Below are positions 1 through 7,629 of a DNA stretch of 64,000 nucleotides, piece after piece (positions within the stretch are counted from its first letter, which is position 1; each line of letters begins with the position of its first letter). The position numbers were made by a program, and so were the translations under genes. This DNA is from a virus, in IMG/VR virus record IMGVR_UViG_3300026483_000005, positions 1 to 64,000 of that record. One strand, given 5' to 3'. The notes under the pieces were generated by a model. The model was given only the letters and a program-made list of their open reading frames with translations, ran no database searches and was not told where the DNA came from.

Positions 1-94
1 GCAGTCACCGGCAAGCCCTGGTAAATAATTGCCCAAGGATTATACCGGGTCATAGAAATTTAGTATATTAGCTATATAAACAAATAGATACCTT

Positions 95-229
95 ATGGAA
101 CAGAGTAAACAACAACGAGTAGAGGCCATTAGAGCCGAGATCATCAAATTGAAGCTAGAAACACCTTATAGCCCAAAAATACCCAAATTACAACAGGAGC
201 TAGATAGGCTTTTACAGGCCTCCGAGTAG
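95..229 (+). CDS. Small charged helical protein, unknown function (44 aa)
   Basis: A 44-codon frame runs from ATG to TAG. The product is rich in Glu, Gln, Lys and Leu (begins MEQSKQQRVEAIRAEI, ends QQELDRLLQASE) and looks like two short amphipathic helices joined by a Pro-containing turn, so a small coiled coil is plausible. There is no Shine-Dalgarno sequence, as in the rest of the window. A weak promoter-like stretch (ATATTAGCTATATAA) lies about 20 bases upstream. I do not recognise the family, and a frame this short could be spurious. Confidence 0.45.
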   Translation: MEQSKQQRVEAIRAEIIKLKLETPYSPKIPKLQQELDRLLQASE

Positions 230-473
230 TCACACTAAAACGCGAATTAACGTGTGGTGGGAGGGGGACCTTCCTTGGGGCATGCTCTAACATTAATTGT
301 ATAATTAGCAATAGTCAAAAAGCACTTAGCTAAATGTCAACCACTTGTCTCGTGTGTGATTTAAGCAGTATATACCTATGAGTGCTCCTAGATAGAAATA
401 ATATAGAAAAGCAATGTTACCCAAGCTCAAATATTCTCGAGCGTGTAAAAACCAATAAAAATACCCTATGCGT

Positions 474-481
474 GATATATA
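474..481 (+). promoter_or_regulatory. Late-promoter-like box GATATATA, 4 bases before ATG
   Basis: GATATATA ends 4 bases before the ATG at 486. The same box at the same distance precedes several other genes here. It resembles the T4 late -10 element TATAAATA; if it works that way, the message would start at or next to the ATG. Confidence 0.5.
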
Positions 482-485
482 GAAT

Positions 486-1004
486 ATGAACCAACTAAAT
501 TCTCCATTTAATAAAGCGCATGCATTTGTAAATACTCCACAAGTACATACTTCAGATAATAGCCAGATGTCAAATAGTAATAATAAGTCGCTATCATCAA
601 ACGATTCACAAAACTCTAAGCAAAATTCACAAATGAGTGACCAGCAATCCAAGAACAAAGCGCAAGATACACATGTAGATAGTAAGCAAGCAAATTTAAA
701 TGATAAGCAAGCTCAAAATCAAGCTGCACCACCAGAAGATACGTCAAGTTTCAGCCTTACAGACTATTTCAAACAGAAAGCACGAGATAGAATGATGAAT
801 CAAGTTTCGAGTAGTGCACAAGACACTCCTAACACAGCCGAACAACCTGCAGATAATTCACCTAGTCCTAGTAAACCAAAGAAGAGTCCTAAAGATCCAA
901 TGAAGCCGACGAGCTTAATGCCGCCTCCAGTAAAGATGAAACCACCCAATACATCGTTTACATCTTTTAAAACTCCTAAACTAAATATACCTAAATTTAG
1001 ATAA
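486..1004 (+). CDS. Low-complexity Ser/Asn/Gln/Lys/Pro-rich protein, unknown function
   Basis: A 172-aa product of strongly biased composition. Residues ~25-80 are mostly Asn, Ser, Gln, Asp and Lys, and the C-terminal third is Pro/Lys-rich (PSPSKPKKSPKDPMKPTS, then repeated KTPKLNIPKF-type strings). There is no hydrophobic core, so it is probably intrinsically disordered. The clear GATATATA box immediately upstream supports the start and suggests late expression, perhaps as a minor virion or internal protein. No family recognised. A 110-codon antisense frame overlaps its start but has no supporting signals. Confidence 0.6.
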   Translation: MNQLNSPFNKAHAFVNTPQVHTSDNSQMSNSNNKSLSSNDSQNSKQNSQMSDQQSKNKAQDTHVDSKQANLNDKQAQNQAAPPEDTSSFSLTDYFKQKARDRMMNQVSSSAQDTPNTAEQPADNSPSPSKPKKSPKDPMKPTSLMPPPVKMKPPNTSFTSFKTPKLNIPKFR

Positions 1005-1263
1005 GAAGCGCGAACACGTCGCTCTTACTCCCCACTAGCCCTCCAAGTCTTTGAGAAAAAAAGTTCAGTATAAATGAAACTTTTCTGAGACCTAGCAGTA
1101 TAACTTAAGTCTTTAAGTCCAAGGGTAAAACCCCGACGACAGTGCACACCCCTCACTAAGCCGTCACATGACTCCAAGGTCTCAAAGATGACCTTCTCTA
1201 TTCCCTTTAATAACCCAAAAAAAGAGCCACACTATGACACTAAGTCGTCGGAGGTGCGGCGGC

Positions 1264-1290
1264 AGTTTAAGGACTTAGAGGTCTTAAACT
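1264..1290 (+). other. Inverted repeat / hairpin in the gene-free region
   Basis: AGTTTAAGGAC and GTCTTAAACT can pair around a TTAGAG loop with one bulged G. An A-rich tract, not a T run, follows, so it is not a typical terminator. Confidence 0.4.
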
Positions 1291-1713
1291 AATAAAACAC
1301 TCTTAATCAACGTTACTATCTACTAGGAGACAAGAAGGGCTTGGGAGAGTTGGACGCTTTTAGTATCGTTGACGGTGGGTGACGAGCGCACATTCACGTT
1401 ATTGCCTCTATTAAAAGTGGACTATATTGAGTATGACACATTTGAGGGCTCAGAGACTCGGAGAGCGGCCCCACTACCTACCGGTACAGGGGACCTGATA
1501 CTATATTAGAGTAAATTGCGATGGATTGATATTTGGATTAGAGTATTTTGAAGAAACATAAAATTGAAAAAATACGTTTTTTTAAAAGTCAATTCCAAAT
1601 TTTCCCCTGACTTAGAGGGAGTATAGAGAGGCGGCGATGACTATTTAGAAAAATTTCCTAACTCAAAAAATTTCCAAGACTAAGAAGTCCTAGGAGGAAT
1701 TAGAGGAATCTGA

Positions 1714-1721
1714 GATATATA
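1714..1721 (+). promoter_or_regulatory. Late-promoter-like box GATATATA before the lipoprotein gene
   Basis: GATATATA ends 6 bases before the ATG at 1728, the same arrangement seen at 486, 33422 and 36759. Confidence 0.5.
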
Positions 1722-1727
1722 AGGTAT

Positions 1728-2678
1728 ATGAAACAACTAAACCACTTAATTCTAATGCTAGGAATCTTTCTTCTAGCCTCTTGTAGCACACAATTTCGAT
1801 TGATGGGTTACGATCAAAATAACGATGTTTCGGCGCACAATGTGTCGACGTCGATGCAACACTTCGGAGATGTTAAAATAGACACGCTATCCGAATTTCA
1901 ATTTAGAAATAAACTAAGAACAGATCTAAGCTTCAGATTAGACTTTGCGCAATACGCATTGAGTCAACCGAGGTCATTTGATTGGAATAATAGATTACTA
2001 GGAAGACAATACGATTCTAGATGGAATAATTATTATTGGAGCTGGAATAGAGATCAGATGTGGAATGATTGGGCTTGGGGTTATACAGGCTGGAATTCTT
2101 GGGGTTCTCCTCATAGATGGTCACCATTTGGATATGATAGATGGGGATATGGAATCTACTATGGTTGGAATAATCATGGCTGGGGATATGGAAACCATTA
2201 TGGATGGTATGGTTCACACTTTAATAATTATTATGGAGGATGGCCGTATTATGGTAATAACGTCTATGGAATCCCAGGTTGGAGAAGTGGCAGAACAAAT
2301 ACAGTGCATATTAATGGCAGACGTTCAAGTATTAGAACTGAAGTAAATAATGGAAGAAGAACTAGAAGTACGACTACTAGAAGAAGCACTAATAATACTA
2401 GGAACAATGAGGTTATCATCAATAATAGTCCGAATAGAAATAATAACACACGAGTAAGAGTTTATCAGAGACCCGAGAACAACTCTAATAATACAAACAC
2501 TAGGCCAAGAATTATTAGAGAAAAACCGCCAGTGAGAAATAATCGCCCAACGTTTAACAATAATTCTCGTCCATCTAATAATAATAGACCTGTGATTAAT
2601 AATTCTCGTCCATCTAATACAAGATCTTCGACACCTGTTCGTTCAAGCTCTCCTCCTTCAAGAAAAAAGGGTAATTGA
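1728..2678 (+). CDS. Lipoprotein with Trp/Tyr/Gly/Asn-rich and basic Arg/Asn/Ser tails
   Basis: The 316-aa product starts with a type II signal peptide: MKQL, a hydrophobic stretch and the lipobox LLASC with Cys19, so it should be exported and lipidated. Residues ~20-85 look like ordinary soluble sequence. Residues ~85-185 are dominated by Trp, Tyr, Gly and Asn (repeats such as GWNNHGWGYG). Residues ~185-316 are Arg/Asn/Ser/Thr-rich and very basic. Proteins of this composition occur as surface or periplasmic lipoproteins in Bacteroidota, which fits host origin. Membrane lipoproteins in phages can block superinfection, but nothing here proves that role. The upstream GATATATA box suggests late expression. 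Confidence 0.8.
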   Translation: MKQLNHLILMLGIFLLASCSTQFRLMGYDQNNDVSAHNVSTSMQHFGDVKIDTLSEFQFRNKLRTDLSFRLDFAQYALSQPRSFDWNNRLLGRQYDSRWNNYYWSWNRDQMWNDWAWGYTGWNSWGSPHRWSPFGYDRWGYGIYYGWNNHGWGYGNHYGWYGSHFNNYYGGWPYYGNNVYGIPGWRSGRTNTVHINGRRSSIRTEVNNGRRTRSTTTRRSTNNTRNNEVIINNSPNRNNNTRVRVYQRPENNSNNTNTRPRIIREKPPVRNNRPTFNNNSRPSNNNRPVINNSRPSNTRSSTPVRSSSPPSRKKGN

Positions 2679-2704
2679 AACAATTAAGATTATTAGAGTA
2701 TAAT
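2678..2704 (+). promoter_or_regulatory. AAAC-box/TATAAT promoter, copy 1
   Basis: AAACAATT, 5 bases, TATTAGAG, TATAAT (2699-2704). It starts on the last base of the lipoprotein gene and lies 27 bases before the ATG at 2732. It is one of 11 copies with identical internal spacing. Confidence 0.7.
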
Positions 2705-2731
2705 ATTAAAGGATTAACTTAAACTTTTAAT

Positions 2732-2998
2732 ATGAATAACGTCTTATCAAAAATGATATACTGTGCACTAATCGTTAGTGTCATTGCAGCTATCTTTGCA
2801 ATTCCAGCTGTATTAATAGCTCTCGTATCTTCATTCATTGCATGGATATCAGGATGGTCGTTTGGATGGATCTTTTCAATAGGAATTACTGTTAATTTTT
2901 TAGTAGCTGCACATATACTAGACGATTTGTATACACAAATGCAGAATTTTAAAATAGATCTAGATTTTAAAGATGAAGAAGACGAAGACCTATTATAA
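2732..2998 (+). CDS. Small two-helix membrane protein with acidic C-terminal tail
   Basis: 88 aa. Residues ~9-38 and ~43-63 are hydrophobic and should span the inner membrane twice. The C-terminus is acidic (DLDFKDEEDEDLL) and probably cytoplasmic. Size and layout would fit a holin, but the charge pattern is not diagnostic, no lysis gene lies beside it, and the upstream promoter is of the class found before enzyme genes. Function unknown. Confidence 0.7.
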   Translation: MNNVLSKMIYCALIVSVIAAIFAIPAVLIALVSSFIAWISGWSFGWIFSIGITVNFLVAAHILDDLYTQMQNFKIDLDFKDEEDEDLL

Positions 2999-3034
2999 TA
3001 ACTTAATATTATGATAAGATTAATACAAACTAAA

Positions 3035-3247
3035 ATGGCTAAGAAAACAACACATTGGAAAACCAAAGACGTAAATGGTATGAGAATGATGATATGTCAA
3101 AACTCAAAACCAACTATGAGTAAATATTCTGAATTTGCACCAGAGAACGGAGAATGCGACGAATGGTCCGAGGTTGGCACAGATACAACAGCTTCTTTAT
3201 GTTGGAGATGTACTGGAAGATCAGTAAATAATATTAGATTAAAATAA
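3035..3247 (+). CDS. Small four-Cys (zinc-ribbon-like) protein
   Basis: 70 aa from the ATG at 3035. An in-frame ATG at 3011 would add eight residues; 3035 is preferred because MAKKTTHWK is a typical start and its leader is A-rich. Cys occur in MICQ, GECDEW and the knuckle CWRC near the C-terminus, a spacing that could bind one zinc ion. The sequence has a hydrophilic, single-domain look. I do not recognise the family; binding to nucleic acid or a host protein would be a guess. Confidence 0.65.
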   Translation: MAKKTTHWKTKDVNGMRMMICQNSKPTMSKYSEFAPENGECDEWSEVGTDTTASLCWRCTGRSVNNIRLK

Positions 3248-3273
3248 TAAGATATTTTAAGATTCTAAAATTA

Positions 3274-3305
3274 TGATAATATGATATTTTGATATTATCA
3301 TTTTA
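3274..3305 (+). terminator. AT-rich hairpin with T-rich tail
   Basis: A perfect 9-base inverted repeat, TGATAATAT (3274-3282) and ATATTATCA (3292-3300), is followed by TTTTATT. It lies just after the four-Cys gene. The stem is weak because it is nearly all A/T. Confidence 0.4.
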
Positions 3306-3416
3306 TTCTACTAATTTATTAAAATATTACATTTCACCCAAATAACATTGATATATAAACCATAAGTTTTATATTTAAACTTGAACGAATAGCTATACAG
3401 AAATAATTTATTTTAA

Positions 3417-3445
3417 GACCAATTCTAACGAATTGGTCTTTTTTT
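3417..3445 (+). terminator. Strong intrinsic terminator
   Basis: GACCAATTC (3417-3425), loop TAAC, GAATTGGTC (3430-3438), then seven T. A new promoter begins only five bases later, so this separates two transcription units. Confidence 0.85.
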
Positions 3446-3449
3446 ATCT

Positions 3450-3476
3450 AAACTTTTAGGAATATCTTAGTATAAT
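3450..3476 (+). promoter_or_regulatory. AAAC-box/TATAAT promoter, copy 2
   Basis: AAACTTTT, AGGAA, TATCTTAG, TATAAT (3471-3476), 30 bases before the ATG at 3507. The T-rich stretch before it (TTTTTTTATCTA) also resembles the long repeated elements at 28758 and 34632. Confidence 0.75.
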
Positions 3477-3506
3477 ATTAAAGTATTCACATAATCAAAA
3501 CACATA

Positions 3507-4172
3507 ATGAGTAACAATAGAAAATCTGAAGATGCTTGGCAGATTCTAAGAATTCAGGGAGAATTCACAAAGGGGTTTGATACGTTTAATGAATTAGGTC
3601 CTTGTGTTTCTGTATTTGGAAGCGCTAGAACATTATCAACAAATCCAATGTATAAAGAAGCTGAGAAAATTGGAAAGCTTCTCGTTGAAGCAGGGTTTGG
3701 TGTAATCACAGGAGGTGGTCCTGGAATTATGGAAGCTGCAAATAAAGGAGCACATGAAGCATTAGGTAAAAGTATAGGTGTTGGAATTGAATTACCATTC
3801 GAAGCTAGCATGAACGATTACGTTGATTTAGGAGTCGAGAACAGATATTTCTTTACACGAAAAGTAATGTTCCTTAAATATTCACAGGCATTTGTTATTT
3901 GCCCAGGAGGTGTTGGAACCTTAGATGAGTTATTCGAAGCCATAACACTTGCACAATGCGGACATAATGTAAAATATCCTATTGTTCTTGTAGGTAGAGA
4001 TTATTGGGAAGGTCTCGTAGATTGGATGCAAAATACTTTATGGAAACATGGTGCAATATGTCAAAAAGATTTTGATTTATTTAGAGTAGTTGATACTGCA
4101 GAAGAAGCAGTGTCTAAAATTACAGAGTATCATAATAAGTTTTCTAAGAATACCGACTCCACCAATTTCTAA
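3507..4172 (+). CDS. LOG-family (TIGR00730-type) nucleotide 5'-monophosphate nucleosidase
   Basis: 221 aa with the Rossmann fold and both signatures of the LOG/lysine-decarboxylase-like family: GGGPGIMEAANKGA (residues 69-82) and PGGVGTLDE (133-141), with the conserved RK pair at 118-119. Family members cleave the N-glycosidic bond of nucleoside monophosphates, releasing a base and ribose 5-phosphate. In bacteria some act in nucleotide salvage under stress, in plants in cytokinin activation. Length is normal and all active-site motifs are intact. In a phage it may redirect nucleotides or act on a modified nucleotide; the substrate cannot be read from sequence. It heads an operon-like run with the YkuK-like gene. 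Confidence 0.9.
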   Translation: MSNNRKSEDAWQILRIQGEFTKGFDTFNELGPCVSVFGSARTLSTNPMYKEAEKIGKLLVEAGFGVITGGGPGIMEAANKGAHEALGKSIGVGIELPFEASMNDYVDLGVENRYFFTRKVMFLKYSQAFVICPGGVGTLDELFEAITLAQCGHNVKYPIVLVGRDYWEGLVDWMQNTLWKHGAICQKDFDLFRVVDTAEEAVSKITEYHNKFSKNTDSTNF

Positions 4173-4184
4173 TAAATATAATAG

Positions 4185-4640
4185 ATGAAGTTCAGAAGAC
4201 TTGCTGATAAGTCGCAAATTGATTTAGCGACATATCTGAAACAATACATAAAAAGAAATTCCAATAATTCAATTCGAATTTACGTAGGATGTGATTCACA
4301 TGTAAAGGGTGAGTTTACAACATACGTAAGCACGGTTGTAATTCATGTTGGAAATACTGGATGCCATGTTCTTTATAAGAAGGAAAAGGTAGAACCTATT
4401 CGAGATATGTGGAGAAAGTTATGGGGAGAAGTTGAAAGATCCGTCGAAGTTACACAATATCTTCGGGATAATGGGATAAATATACATACAATTGATTTAG
4501 ACCTCAACCACCAAGAACAACACGCTTCTAATAAAGTAGTTAACGCTGCGATAGGTTATGTTAAGTCTCTTGGAATTAAAGTAAGAATAAAGCCAGATAT
4601 CTTACCTGCAATAGCAGCCGCAGATAATCTGTCAAAATAA
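4185..4640 (+). CDS. YkuK/DUF458-like protein with RNase H fold
   Basis: 151 aa. IRIYVGCDSH (residues ~31-40) is the signature strand and Asp of the DUF458 family (Bacillus YkuK), predicted to have an RNase H-like fold. Further acidic residues follow in TIDLDLNHQ and the C-terminal PAIAAADNLSK, where family members keep Asp for metal binding. A nuclease or nucleic-acid-processing role is expected but unproven for the family. The gene starts 12 bases after the LOG gene and probably shares its message. Confidence 0.75.
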   Translation: MKFRRLADKSQIDLATYLKQYIKRNSNNSIRIYVGCDSHVKGEFTTYVSTVVIHVGNTGCHVLYKKEKVEPIRDMWRKLWGEVERSVEVTQYLRDNGINIHTIDLDLNHQEQHASNKVVNAAIGYVKSLGIKVRIKPDILPAIAAADNLSK

Positions 4641-4665
4641 ACAATTCCTAAAAACGGAGTAAAAT
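4639..4665 (+). promoter_or_regulatory. AAAC-box/TATAAT promoter, copy 3
   Basis: AAACAATT, CCTAA, AAACGGAG, TAAAAT (4660-4665), 23 bases before the ClpC-like ATG. The -10 has one mismatch; a second GTATAAC follows ten bases later. Confidence 0.6.
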
Positions 4666-4688
4666 AAGTATAACAATTAAATTCTACA

Positions 4689-6692
4689 ATGGCAGAACAA
4701 TTTGAAAATCCAGGAAAAGGCGGTAAAAGAAAAACACCTTACGTTGATGAGTATGGAGAAGACCTAACAGCTGAAGCTGCAAAAGGAAATCTAGATCCTA
4801 TTATCGGAAGGGAAAAAGAAGTGTATAGAATTTGCCAAATCCTATCGAGAAGAAAGAAGAATAATCCTATTATTTTAGGAGATCCTGGTGTAGGTAAGAC
4901 TGCGTTAGTAGAGGCGATTGCACAAAGAATCGTAGATAAGAAAGTAGCAAGAACTCTTTTAAAGAAAAGAATAGTTTCTATCAATATTTCTAATATCGTA
5001 GCAGGTACAAAATATAGAGGTGAGTTTGAAGAAAGAATGAAACTTATCGTTGAGGAATTAAAGAATAACAAAGACATCATTGTTTTTATCGATGAATTAC
5101 ATACAATCGTTGGAGCAGGTGGTGTTAGTGGATCTTTAGACGCTTCAAATATATTAAAACCTGCATTAGCGAGAGGACAAGTACAATGTATTGGTGCAAC
5201 TACTTTAGATGAATATAGAGAAAATATTGAAGATGATGGTGCACTTACTAGAAGATTCCAAGAAGTATTTATAGATCCACCTAGCGAGGAAGATACTATC
5301 GAAATCTTACAAAGAATTAAAGGAAACTATGAAGATTATCATGCAGTTGAATATACTGATGATGCACTAGAAGCATGTGTCTCTCTTTCTACAAGGTATA
5401 TTACAAGTAGAGAACTTCCTGATAAGGCTATTGATTTAATGGATGAATCAGGTGCAAAAGTTCACTTAAGCGAAATCAAAGTACCTGTGCATATTAAAAG
5501 AGCGGAGACTGAGGTAGAAGCTTTAACACTTGACAAATTAAAGGCAGTTGAAGAACAAGACTATGAAAAAGCTGCTCACTTTAGAGATAAAGAAATTCAA
5601 TCTAAGAATTTAATTGAAAAGAAAATATCTGCATGGGAAAAGTCACTAAGAGATAAAAAGAAAAAAGTAACAGCCGAAGATATTGCTGAAACTATTTCAC
5701 AAGCAACAGGAATTCCTGTAACAAGAATGACAGGTGATGAAAGTAAAATAATCCTAGCAATGGAAACAGAGCTTAAGAAAATGATTATTGGACAAGATCA
5801 AGCAGTAGACGCACTCTCTAAGGTAATTAAAAGATCAAGAACTGGTGTATCATCTGCTAAAAAACCTATAGGTTCTTTTATGTTCTTAGGACCAACTGGT
5901 GTTGGTAAAACAGAAACAGTAAAGGCGATTACTAATTATTACTTTGGATCAGAAGATCATTTAATTAGAATTGATATGAGCGAATACATGGAAAAGTTTG
6001 CAGTATCAAGATTAATTGGTTCTCCTCCTGGATATGTTGGTCATGAAGATGGCGGTCAATTAACAGAACAGGTTAGAAGAAGACCTTATTCGGTTGTACT
6101 TTTCGATGAAATTGAAAAAGCACACCCTGATGTATTCAATACTTTACTACAAGTATTAGACGAAGGAAGATTAACAGATTCATTAGGAAGAACAGTTGAC
6201 TTTACGAATACGATTATCATTATGACATCTAATGTCGGTGCTAAAAAAGTAAGTGAGTTCGGAACGGGTATTGGATTTGAAACTAAGAAATCTTCAATCG
6301 CTGGAAGAAAAGCACACACTGAAGCTATCATCGCAAAGGAACTTAAAAATAAGTTTGCACCGGAATTTTTAAATAGATTAGATGATGTAGTATTATTCGA
6401 CCAATTAAAGCATGAAGATATTCTTCAAATTGTTGATATTGAAGTTAGACACCTGGTAATTAGAATGTTTGATCAGAAATATAATATTAAAGTTACTAAG
6501 CAAGCAAAGGAATTCTTAGCAGAAAAAGGATATGATCCTGATTATGGTGCAAGACCCTTGAAGAGAGCGGTTCAAACTTACATTGAAGATCTTTTAGCGG
6601 ATGCTATTATTAAAGGAGAAATAGTTAGAGGAGACGAGGTGTACACAATCAATCATACGAAGAAAGAAGATAAACTTTCTATTAAAAAGTAG
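4689..6692 (+). CDS. ClpC/ClpA-type AAA+ unfoldase (Hsp100), without N-domain
   Basis: 667 aa with two AAA+ modules. D1 has Walker A GDPGVGKT (64-71), Walker B VFIDE (133-137) and arginine finger LTRRF. D2 has Walker A GPTGVGKT (402-409) and Walker B LFDE (472-475). The short middle region carries a UVR-like motif (QDYEKAAHFRDKEI, 291-304) typical of ClpC rather than ClpB. Residues 529-531 are IGF, the loop by which Clp unfoldases dock on ClpP. The usual N-terminal repeat domain is absent, so substrates or adaptors must bind elsewhere. With the phage ClpP at 8773 it should form an ATP-driven protease in the cytoplasm. It has its own promoter. Confidence 0.93.
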   Translation: MAEQFENPGKGGKRKTPYVDEYGEDLTAEAAKGNLDPIIGREKEVYRICQILSRRKKNNPIILGDPGVGKTALVEAIAQRIVDKKVARTLLKKRIVSINISNIVAGTKYRGEFEERMKLIVEELKNNKDIIVFIDELHTIVGAGGVSGSLDASNILKPALARGQVQCIGATTLDEYRENIEDDGALTRRFQEVFIDPPSEEDTIEILQRIKGNYEDYHAVEYTDDALEACVSLSTRYITSRELPDKAIDLMDESGAKVHLSEIKVPVHIKRAETEVEALTLDKLKAVEEQDYEKAAHFRDKEIQSKNLIEKKISAWEKSLRDKKKKVTAEDIAETISQATGIPVTRMTGDESKIILAMETELKKMIIGQDQAVDALSKVIKRSRTGVSSAKKPIGSFMFLGPTGVGKTETVKAITNYYFGSEDHLIRIDMSEYMEKFAVSRLIGSPPGYVGHEDGGQLTEQVRRRPYSVVLFDEIEKAHPDVFNTLLQVLDEGRLTDSLGRTVDFTNTIIIMTSNVGAKKVSEFGTGIGFETKKSSIAGRKAHTEAIIAKELKNKFAPEFLNRLDDVVLFDQLKHEDILQIVDIEVRHLVIRMFDQKYNIKVTKQAKEFLAEKGYDPDYGARPLKRAVQTYIEDLLADAIIKGEIVRGDEVYTINHTKKEDKLSIKK

Positions 6693-6699
6693 TATAATA
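6673..6699 (+). promoter_or_regulatory. AAAC-box/TATAAT promoter, copy 4
   Basis: AAACTTTC, TATTA, AAAAGTAG, TATAAT (6694-6699). It overlaps the last codons of the ClpC-like gene and lies 20 bases before the ATG at 6720. Confidence 0.7.
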
Positions 6700-6719
6700 A
6701 TAAACTAATAACTTATTAA

Positions 6720-7619
6720 ATGAATTTTTCAAGTCAATTCTCAAAAACAATTACAAACATAGACGATATAGGAAGTGTATCACAACCACGTGATATGAAA
6801 GTAAAGGAATTAGCCCTTACAACTTTACCTATAGATCCTTACATGCCTATTGCTAATTTTGAAAATAGAAAATTCAACTGGAAATACTTTGCAGGTGAAT
6901 TAACATGGTATCTACGAAAAGATAACGATGTAGATTATATAGGTCAATTTTCAGGATTCTGGTCTACATTAACTAATCCTAATTCAAATGAAATTAACTC
7001 AAACTACGGTTCACTATTATTTAATGAACAATTAGAATGGGTTGTAGATTCATTAAAAGCGGATCAAAACACGAGACAGGCGATAGCATTTCTTAATCAA
7101 CCCAAATTTCAGTTTGAAGGTAATAAAGATTTTGTATGTACTATGTACTTAAATTTCTTTATTAGAAATAATCAATTGAATATGAAAGTTCAAATGAGAT
7201 CTAATGATGTGTTCTATGGATTAACGTTTGACGCACCTTTCTTTGCATTCGTTCACCAACATGTTCATCTATGGTTAAAAGACACATACCCTGAACTAGA
7301 CCTAGGAGTATATTACCATTGTGCAGATAACTCTCATTTCTACGAAAGACACTTCGAATTAGCAGCTAAAATTCAACAAGAAATTATAGAAGATTCTACA
7401 CAATACGCAATGATAATAGATCAACCATTCTTTACCATTGAAGCGGGTAAGATGCTATTAACAGATCATGGATTATCCTTTATAGAAAAAGTAAACGAGA
7501 CTATAGAAACTGAAAAACCTACACAGAAAGAATTCAGACAAATTCTAGAATCATTCGCAGGTATTATTAATGAAGAAGAACTCATAGGAAAGGATGGAAT
7601 ACCCGAAATTCAGGATTAA
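6720..7619 (+). CDS. Thymidylate-synthase-family enzyme, probably dCMP-specific (hydroxy)methylase
   Basis: 299 aa. The ThyA fold is shown by ELTWYL with Glu60, YG (96-97), NTRQAI with Arg119, nucleophile Cys140 in DFVCT, RSND (160-163) and HFY with His206 and Tyr208. Spacing from Cys140 to Arg160 and Asp163 equals E. coli ThyA Cys146, Arg166 and Asp169. Eight residues after Asp163, where ThyA has Asn177 that reads the uracil ring, this protein has Asp171 (GLTFDAPFF). In this family Asn-to-Asp is the hallmark of deoxycytidylate enzymes such as T4 dCMP hydroxymethylase. So it may make 5-methyl or 5-hydroxymethyl dCMP for modified phage DNA. Plain thymidylate synthesis remains possible. Confidence 0.85.
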   Translation: MNFSSQFSKTITNIDDIGSVSQPRDMKVKELALTTLPIDPYMPIANFENRKFNWKYFAGELTWYLRKDNDVDYIGQFSGFWSTLTNPNSNEINSNYGSLLFNEQLEWVVDSLKADQNTRQAIAFLNQPKFQFEGNKDFVCTMYLNFFIRNNQLNMKVQMRSNDVFYGLTFDAPFFAFVHQHVHLWLKDTYPELDLGVYYHCADNSHFYERHFELAAKIQQEIIEDSTQYAMIIDQPFFTIEAGKMLLTDHGLSFIEKVNETIETEKPTQKEFRQILESFAGIINEEELIGKDGIPEIQD

Positions 7620-7629
7620 CACTAGGACG

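Larger units (their letters stand above)
1005..1727 (+). other. 723-base stretch without a convincing gene; several hairpins
   Basis: No frame on either strand is long enough or has codon use like the neighbours, and the stretch is visibly richer in G+C than the genes. It holds at least three inverted repeats: 1053-1090 (GAAAAAAAGTTCA against TGAAACTTTTC, one bulge), 1176-1195 (perfect AAGGTC/GACCTT stem, 8-base loop) and 1264-1290 (AGTTTAAGGAC against GTCTTAAACT, one bulge). No tRNA cloverleaf or rRNA piece was recognised. It could encode a structured RNA or hold a cis-acting site for replication or packaging; both ideas are inference. Confidence 0.45.

Noticed and set aside
326-658. 110-codon frame on the minus strand with hydrophobic, Cys-rich product
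   Set aside because: It overlaps the better-supported + strand gene at 486, has no promoter-like signal, and no other minus-strand gene is supported in the window. The composition is what the complement of an Asn/Ser/Gln-rich gene would give.
1-1727. tRNA or rRNA genes in the gene-poor left end
   Set aside because: I looked for cloverleaf arms and T-loop sequences and found none; the hairpins there do not form a tRNA.
2732-2998. Calling the 88-aa membrane protein a holin
   Set aside because: Two membrane segments fit, but there is no endolysin nearby, and its AAAC-box promoter groups it with enzyme genes rather than late lysis genes.
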